Source of the DNA: Quercus robur
Lineage: Eukaryota; Streptophyta; Magnoliopsida; Fagales; Fagaceae
Reading direction: 5' to 3'
Assembly (NCBI RefSeq): GCF_932294415.1
Contig: NC_065538.1
Span: 43,066,843 to 43,130,842 of the forward strand
Length of the DNA stretch: 64,000 nucleotides
Below the pieces are notes generated by a model. It did no database searches, had not been told where the DNA came from, and saw only the letters and a list, made by a program, of their open reading frames with translations. Shown piece after piece: positions 57,979 through 64,000 of the stretch (position 1 is the stretch's first letter; each line of letters starts with the position of its first letter). The position numbers were made by a program, and so were the translations under genes.

Positions 57979-58899
57979 CAATCATAAGTAAGGGATGACA
58001 TCTTTTAGCGTTTCTAATGAAGATGTTTACAATTCAAATCTCCCTTCTCCCATTGTAATTATTGAATTTTATCATACATGCACGCGCACAAAAAATCTAA
58101 GGATGGCAAAAATGTCCCATTCCACTTGACTTGCTTTGTCTCAGTCCACTTCACATAGGTTTTCCTCCACTCTAAAGAGGGAACGAGGTGGGATGGGTTT
58201 TAGAGTCCCACCCACGTAGAATGTATATATATATTTTATTTAAAATATATATATGTATTTATATAATTTAATACCTTTTATGAACATCGTATTTATAATT
58301 TATTTATTTTGTACATATTTTATTATTATACCTTAATCAAATTTTTTTTTGTTCTCTCTCTCACGCAACACTTTCTCCTTCGCGCTTTCCTTTTTTTATA
58401 TTATCTTCTTTATCTCATTAATGACATAGTCAACTAATTAGAGATGACAAAATGCCTCCATCTCATGTCCTGTATTCTGTCATGACTTACTCTTCTTCCA
58501 TCTCAGTGGGTTTTCCTCATTTGAAAGTGAAGATGGGACGCCTATGGTCCAACTCTAGCCTTGTACCATTGTCATCTCTAATAATAACCATAAAATACTG
58601 CTTTTGAGAATGATATAGCTTGGTCCCTTAAATAAAAATTTTTGATTTTGCCATTGAGAATGATAGTTGCCAGTTGCCATCGACAATCCTTTTTGGTCTC
58701 CTAAACTTGTTTTAACTTCTACCATGTTAGAAGAATAATAAGATTTTACATTTTTTTTTTTTTTTTTGTTATTATAAAGTTAAGTGAATTGTACTAGACA
58801 ACTCGTTTCACCAATATAACCTAAAAGTACTTGGCTATGCATGTACAATTCGATTTTCTTTTTCTTTTTTTATCTTTTGGGCGGGGGAGGTAGAGGTTT
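57979..58899. other. Intergenic DNA, no gene seen
   Basis: AT-rich with two loosely related segments naming the same words (TCCACTTCACATAGGTTTTCC near 58140 and CAGTGGGTTTTCC near 58505), suggesting an old duplicated repeat. No coding frame. Confidence 0.45.
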
Positions 58900-58917
58900 A
58901 AATACTTAGGGTATGTT

Positions 58918-59092
58918 GTAGATTCCAGTTAGCTCAACTGGTAAAGTCTCTAATAGTTGTATAAGAGATCTAGGGTTCAATCCCCACCTACACCAAAAAC
59001 TGATTGGTGTCTTGGTTTGATGATAAAGAGCTATCATTAGGAGCGGATGCCATAAGTTGAAACTCTCTCAAAAAAAAAAAAAAAATACTTAG
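58918..59092 (+). mobile_element. tRNA-derived SINE with poly-A tail
   Basis: A-box TTAGCTCAACTGGT near 58929-58943, B-box GGGTTCAATCCCC at 58973-58985, poly-A tail at the 3' end, and an 18-bp target duplication AAATACTTAGGRTATGTT (58900-58917 and 59093-59110; one difference). Same family as the copy at 3796. About 175 bp. Confidence 0.88.
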
Positions 59093-59098
59093 GATATG

Positions 59099-59522
59099 TT
59101 TGGTAACTGTTTTTTCTCCTTATTTTCTGTTTTCAAAAACAATTTCCTATTTTTGAGACTGAAAAACTTGTTTAGCAACTCAAAATGAGCAGAAAACAAA
59201 AACTGTTTTCAAAACTCAATTTGTGAAGCAAACTGAAAATATGCAAAATGCTATTTTCAGTTTCTAATTTTCTAATGTTAATGAAAACACGCATTTAATT
59301 TAATAAATTTGTCTCATTTAATGAGTTAACTTTAAATTTCAAATCCTAATAATAACATATTTTAGTATTTTCTATTTTTTTCTTCAAAAAACTATCTTCT
59401 TAATTTCAACTAACCAAACATGTTTTTGATTTCAAAACTACAAGAAAATTGTTTTTTCTTTATATTTCCAAAAACAAGTCTTTGAAAATAGAAAGCAAAA
59501 ACTGTTACCAAACATAACCTTA
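59099..59522. mobile_element. TIR element interrupted by the SINE, ~425 bp
   Basis: Left end TTAGGATATGTTTGGTAACT pairs with the inverted right end AAGGTTATGTTTGGTAACAG; the repeats extend about 26 bp. The SINE target duplication lies within the left TIR, so the SINE arrived later. Confidence 0.7.
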
Positions 59523-59804
59523 ACTTTTCATCCTAGCCATCCAATTTGACGAGGAAAAACACTTTTTAATTTTTTAACTTTTTATCTTCTATGATTTAAT
59601 GGCTAAAATTTAATTTTTAATTTTTCATCTCAACCATTCATAAGTTATTGCATCTTGTGTAATATCTTATATATTGCGTGGGATCTTGATCTAGAGGGTT
59701 CTTTGAGTTAGTGTAAAGAAGAATGATGGAACCTGTATATAAGTTAGATCTCTCAAGTGTTACTAATTTATTCAGTATTTTATTTTTTATTTTTTGTGTG
59801 TATT
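59523..59804. other. AT-rich spacer
   Basis: No gene or element boundary recognised. Confidence 0.5.
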
Positions 59805-59807
59805 TAA

Positions 59808-60583
59808 GAGTATTAACATTGGAGGTGCTAAAATAACCAAAATGCTATTTTAGCACTTCAACTCTCTCTCTCTCTCTCTCTCTTAAGTCAGTCTCTATCT
59901 CGCTCTTCAACTCCCTCACACACTCTTCTCTCTCTCTCTCTCTCGTTGTCATTCTCGCAACCTGGTTCATGGATCTCTGTGATTTTGGGTCCCCGTGGTT
60001 GATCATAGTGGTTGTTATCAACATATAGAAATTATTGTGCGTCAAATAACATTAAAAGTATTGGTTTCAAAAGAGGAAATGTCAAATGTTTTTTCACCTG
60101 GAGAACTAATTGAATTGTTGCGGGTGGATTGAACAGGGCGCGCTTTGGAAGAAGCGATTTGTTACCGAGCTATCTTATTGGGAATAACGAAAGCATCTCT
60201 AAATACTCAAAGTTTTACCACAGTAGGTGATGATTTTGGGTTTCAATTGATTTTGTGGCAGGTTTCGGTTGTTGTTGCAACGATGGTGGGTTGTTGGGTT
60301 TTGTGACTGTTTGTGGTTGTTGGTGAGATGGGTTTGTGGTGATTTTTTTTTTTTGGATGAAAATTTTTGGCTACGAATTGTGGTGGTGGCTGGTTGCTAT
60401 GGATTCTTGTGGGTGTATGTTTTATACTATTTTAATGGGTGTTTATGTTGTTTTAATGAGAGATGTGTTAAAAGTAAAAAATTTGACGTAGAGTATATTA
60501 TTAAATGAGATGTTAAAATAGATAAAGTATATTTTTAAGGTACTAAAAGCATAAAATTTTTAGTATCCCAAATATGAATACTC
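59808..60583. mobile_element. PIF/Harbinger-type element carrying plastid DNA, 776 bp
   Basis: Ends GAGTATTAACATTGG and, inverted, GAGTATTCATATTTGG, flanked by TAA (59805-59807 and 60584-60586). Interior (CT)n, a GGTTGTTG-rich part, and a plastid rpoC2 fragment at about 60018-60215. Same family as 48474. No transposase. Confidence 0.75.
60018..60215 (+). pseudogene. rpoC2: Plastid rpoC2 fragment (NUPT)
   Basis: About 66 codons read in one frame as plastid RNA polymerase beta'' subunit: [37 protein letters not shown] and [14 protein letters not shown], interrupted by one TGA where the family has an Arg (CGA to TGA). In plastids this subunit is part of the bacterial-type polymerase. Here it is a promoterless nuclear copy of ~200 bp, wholly inside the Harbinger-like element at 59808. 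Recognition is from memory of the conserved protein. Confidence 0.85.
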
Positions 60584-60586
60584 TAA

Positions 60587-60815
60587 CATTGACACAAGTA
60601 AAAGTCAATTTAGATTCCATTGACAAGAAATTTATTAATTAAGCTACGGCAAGGGCGGCTCTACATAGATTCCAGGGTGGTCACAGGTCCACCTTGACTT
60701 GGAAAAAAAAAATTATTATGTATAAATTTTAAAAATTTATGATTTTTTTATCTTTAAAAAAACTTTGTGACTACCCTAATTTGTTTTTTAGGCTCAACAT
60801 AATTAAACCTTGGAC
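60587..60815. other. Spacer with possible hAT end
   Basis: CAAGGGCGGCTCTAC at 60650 resembles the hAT-type end at 26191, but no partner end or 8-bp duplication was found. Confidence 0.3.
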
Positions 60816-61212
60816 AAAAATTGGTAACAAGTTTGGTTGTAGACTAATACTATAACTCTATTCAATATTTTTTTTATTGGATGTGAATTTTAAACAAATC
60901 CACAATTAATTACATTTTCTTCTTAAATCCTCCGTACTTGTAAAATTTCAAAAAGATAAAAGATTAATAGTTATGTCACCAATCAAATGTTTAAATTTTG
61001 AGTTTTTGTAATCTAAAATTATATATAAAAAATAATTTTATGAATTGAATAGTAAATAACATCCGATTGACATGAAATTTTGATGTTTTTTAAGAATATA
61101 GAGAACATGCAATTTATCAGTTAGATTTTCAAAATATGTAACAATGTTAATTTGTTTAGTGAGAATTGTAGCCTTAGGCTACAACTAAGTTTGTAGCCAA
61201 ATTTTGTTCTTA
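60816..61212. mobile_element. MULE-type MITE, inverted relative to 4333
   Basis: Read on the minus strand it parallels 4333-4729: GGCTACAAATT/GTAGCC ends, TTTTCAAAATATG..., CATGTTCT, ATCCGATTGAC inverted, and a CCTCCGTACTTG... tail. Ends are less well preserved. Confidence 0.6.
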
Positions 61213-61339
61213 AACTTTGATCTTCTTAACAATATATTAGGTCCTTACAAATAAAAAGAAAAAGTTCAAGAAAAATTTTATTTAACTAAACTTTTGAAGA
61301 GATGTAGTTTACAATATTTGATAACGAGACTATCATATA

Positions 61340-61413
61340 ACGATTTCAAAATTTAAAAAAAAAAAAAAAATTGTAGAAGGAAATTGTAATATTTTATGTG
61401 CTTGTGTGTGTAT

Positions 61414-61453
<40 letters not shown>

Positions 61454-62054
61454 TGAATGTATAAACTTCTCTTTTTATTAAATATTATATAATTTAAATT
61501 TCTTAATAATCAATTAACCACTCTAAAAAATTTCCTAGAACTACCAATGTGCTACGGAATTTAAAAATTCAAGACACCCCCTTCCATGGTGATAATTTGC
61601 GTATCCTGGAACTATCTAGAAAGTTTTTGATATTTTTAATTTTTATTTTGGATGTGGCAGAAAAATTTTGTTTTGGCATCATCGATACATATTAGTATTT
61701 TTTTTTTCTGCAAATCTGGATTTGCGGGCCTCACTTGTTTAGACGCATCATTAACGATTTCAGAATAAAAAAATTTGTAGAAGAAAATTGTAATATTTTA
61801 TGTGCTTATGTGTGTGTGTGTTTTTTTTTTGTCAATTTATGAACTTTTCTTTTTATTAAATATTATATAATTTAAGTTTCTTAATAATCAATTACCTACT
61901 CTAAAAAAATTCCTAGCACTGCCAGTGAAACTTCAAGACATCCCCTTCCACGGTGATAATTTGCGTATGCCGAACTACCTAGAAAGTTTTTGTTTTTTTA
62001 ATTTTTATTTTGGATGTGGCAGAAAAATTTTGTTTTGGCATCATCGATACATAA
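61340..62054. repeat. ~300-350-bp direct repeat, two copies
   Basis: Copy 1 (61340-61694) and copy 2 (61754-62054) share ACGATTTCA, TTGTAGAAG, TTAATAATCAATTA, CCTTCCAYGGTGATAATTTG, TTGGATGTGGCAGAAAAATT and GGCATCATCGATACATA. Copy 1 has a long T-run (about 61415-61452). A CAAATCTGGATTTGCGGGCC palindromic stretch lies between them (about 61713) and returns inverted near 63850. Confidence 0.8.
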
Positions 62055-62055
62055 T

Positions 62056-62160
62056 GAGTCTTTTGGCTAAATATTGCTAAATCCTAAATTTATTTACATT
62101 ATAGGTACTATTCCAACTTATTTAGTGAAATGAGGAAAGAGAGTGAATTTCGGCAACACC
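62056..62160. repeat. Left copy of a ~105-bp direct repeat flanking the foldback region
   Basis: TTTTGGCTAAATATTGCTAA...GTGAATTTCGGCAA recurs at about 63897-64000 in the same orientation (with GCTGAATATTGCTAA). Confidence 0.8.
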
Positions 62161-62536
62161 GTTGCCGTAATTCAACAAAAGTATGAGAGAGAAAGAGGAA
62201 AAGTGGGAGAGAGAAAATTTTGAATTTCGGCAACAGTGTTACCGAAATTCCTGCTACCCAAATTCCCTGCCCGAGTGTGTCTTGTGCTCAAAGTGTGAGT
62301 GCCCAAAAAAAAAAAAAAAAACCAATTGCGGCAATGCCATTGCCGAAAGAGGGAAAAAAAAATGGTAATTGTGGCAATGTCATTGCCGAAAATGGGAGGG
62401 GGAAAAAAAATTGGAATGGAATTGTGGCAATGGTATTGTCGAAATAGGTGAATTTTTTTTGTGTCATTGCCGAAAATGGGAGGAAAAAAAAATTTGTGGT
62501 TGCCGAAATCTGGGGAGGAATTAAAAAAAAAAAAAG

Positions 62537-62705
62537 TGTTATGTTCACAATATTTTTACAACATTTTTACAACAAATCACAGGTGATTAGTTATTATTAG
62601 TTCAAATTTGAATTGAACACTAAGATTAATTTTTTAATCCAACAATAACAACCTACCACTTAAAATTTGTTGTAAAAATATTGTAAAAATTGTGTGCACT
62701 TATCA
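62537..62705. mobile_element. MITE in the left arm of the foldback
   Basis: Bounded by CACAATATTTTTACAACA and its inverse; same family as 6422. The inverted twin is at 62926-63103. Confidence 0.65.
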
Positions 62706-62925
62706 TTTCTTAAAAAAAAAAAAAAAAGAATTGTGGCAATGGGATTGCCGTTTTTTCACCTATTTCGGCCATGCCATTGTTGAAAATGTAAATAAAAAAA
62801 TAAAAAAAAGAATTGTAGCAATGCCATTGCCGAATACCATTGCCACAATTCTATTCCTTTTTTTTTTTCTCACATTTTCAGCAATGCCATTGCCACAATT
62901 CTATTCTTTTTTTTTTTTTTTTTTA

Positions 62926-63103
62926 AGAAATGATAAATGCACATAATTTTTACAATATTTTTACAACAAATTTTAAGTAGTAGGTTGTTATTGTTGGATT
63001 AAAAAAGTAATCTCGGTGTTAAATTCAAATTTGAACTCATAATAACTAATCAACTGTGATTTGTTGTGAAAATGTTGTAAAAATATTGTGTACGAAACAC
63101 TTT
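62926..63103. mobile_element. Inverted twin MITE in the right arm of the foldback
   Basis: Reverse-complement match to 62537-62705 around ACTCATAATAACTAATCAAC; a further partial copy is at 63385-63452. Confidence 0.65.
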
Positions 63104-63896
63104 TTTTTTTAAATTCCTCCATAGATTTCAGCAGCCACAATTTTTTTTCCCTCCCATTTTCGGTAATGGCATTGCCACAATTACCAATTTTTTTCCCTAT
63201 TTTGGCAATGGCATTGCCGCAATTGGTTTTTTTTTTTTTTTTTTTGGGGCACTCACATTTCGAGCACAGGACACACTCGTCGAGCAGTAGGAATTTCGAT
63301 AACACCGTTGCCGAAATTCAAAATTTTCTCTCTCCCACTTTTCCTCTTTCTCTCTCATACTTTTGTTGAATTTCGGCAATGGTGAACTCATAATAACTAA
63401 TCACCTGTGATTTGTTGTTAAAATGTTATAAAAATATTGTGTACGTAACACTTTTTTTTTTAAATTCCTCCACAGATTTCGGCAACCACAAATTTTTTTT
63501 TCCTCCCATTTTCGGCAATGACATTGCCACAATTGACAAAAAAAAATTTCACCTATTTTGGCAATACCATTGCCACAATTTCATTCCAATTTTTTTTTTC
63601 CTCCCATTTTCGGCAATGGCATTGCCACAATTACCAATTTTTTTTCCCCTATTTCAACAATGGCATTGCCGCAATTGGTTTTTTTTTTTTTTTTTGGGCA
63701 CTCACATTTCGAGCACAGGACACACTCGTCGAGCAGGGAATTTGGGCAGTAGGAATTTCGGTAACACCGTTGCTGAAATTCAAAATTTTCTCTCTCCCAC
63801 TTTTCCTCTTTCTCTCTCATACTTTTGTTGAATTTCGGCAACGAACAAGTGAGGCCCGCAAATCCAGATTTGCGAAAAAATAAAATAAAAAATACG

Positions 63897-64000
63897 TTTT
63901 TTGGCTGAATATTGCTAAATCTAAAATTTATTTGCGTTATAGGTACTGTTCCAATTTATTTAGCGAAATGAGAAACGAGAGTGAATTTCGGCAATGGTAC
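63897..64000. repeat. Right copy of the ~105-bp direct repeat (runs to window end)
   Basis: Matches 62056-62160 in the same orientation and stops at the window edge in another GGCAATGG motif, so the array or element probably continues. Confidence 0.8.

Larger units (their letters stand above)
46483..57990. repeat. Second copy of the direct repeat, split by nested insertions
   Basis: Host pieces are 46483-46600, 47215-47275 and 57974-57990, separated by two MITEs (46601-46868, 46872-47214), a LINE (47276-52560) and chromovirus C (52573-57973). Joined, they match 46281-46470 in order. Confidence 0.7.
62157..63850. repeat. Large foldback (inverted repeat) array of GGCAATGCCATTGCC palindromes
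   Basis: The left arm (62157-62540), a MITE (62537-62705), a centre near 62818, the same MITE inverted (62926-63103), a shortened inverted arm (63104-63390), a partial MITE (63385-63452) and a full inverted arm (63455-63850) make one large hairpin-capable structure. About 20 copies of a ~16-bp imperfect palindrome (consensus close to GGCAATGCCATTGCC) alternate with A- and T-runs. Frames of up to 139 codons through it are low-complexity and mirror each other on both strands, so I do not call genes. Confidence 0.85.

Noticed and set aside
58929-58985. A and B boxes suggesting a tRNA gene
   Set aside because: No cloverleaf can be completed; poly-A tail and 18-bp target duplication show a tRNA-derived SINE.
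63412-63831. Open frame of 139 codons and several others in 62.2-63.9 kb
   Set aside because: They run through the inverted palindrome array and T-runs, mirror each other on both strands, and are Phe/Leu or Lys strings with no domain.

Overview
This window is nuclear DNA from a flowering plant, almost certainly a eudicot. The evidence is AT-rich, repeat-packed intergenic sequence, plant-type Ty3/gypsy LTR retrotransposons with initiator-Met or Tat-type primer sites, tRNA-derived SINEs, many small TIR elements, a plant LINE, and one ordinary five-exon plant gene. The MITE family at 9862 and 46601 resembles elements I associate with Fagaceae (oak, chestnut, beech), so that family is a tentative guess only.

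Layout. 1-14.2 kb is gene-free and built from small elements: a dimeric SINE, MULE-, PIF- and hAT-type MITEs with readable target duplications, and a threefold tandem copy of a ~910-bp block (8.0-11.1 kb). 14.25-25.6 kb is Tat-lineage element A, with gag-pol on the minus strand, heavily mutated, an 81-bp tandem array and a decayed antisense gene. 25.6-28.9 kb holds a hAT-like element, MITEs and a LINE scrap. 28.88-39.12 kb is Tat-lineage element B on the plus strand. It is younger: 507-bp LTRs with about 10 differences, and a TAATT target duplication. It has a nonsense-riddled gag-pol, a 123/124-bp tandem array and a convergent, spliced antisense gene with its own TATA box.

39.7-45.7 kb is the only clear host gene, a Yippee-like zinc-binding protein of 127 residues in five exons with the exact CX2C-X52-CX2C spacing. 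A solo LTR sits in intron 2, and element B ends 585 bp upstream of the ATG. 46.3-58.0 kb is a nested complex built into one copy of a ~200-bp direct repeat: two abutting MITEs, a 5'-truncated LINE that itself carries a PIF/Harbinger-like element and a coding-free LTR element, and then chromovirus C. The intact sister repeat serves as the empty site.

58-64 kb holds a SINE inside a TIR element, a Harbinger-like element carrying a ~200-bp piece of plastid rpoC2, a MULE-MITE, a direct repeat, and a large foldback structure with about 20 copies of a palindrome close to GGCAATGCCATTGCC that runs off the window end.

How the parts relate. Only the Yippee gene looks intact. All retroelement polyproteins are broken by nonsense codons, frameshifts or catalytic substitutions. 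Many of these are C-to-T or G-to-A, as expected from deamination of methylated repeats. In both Tat elements the sense gag-pol and the antisense gene converge on a tandem array, an arrangement known for this lineage. No rRNA, tRNA gene or CRISPR array was found.
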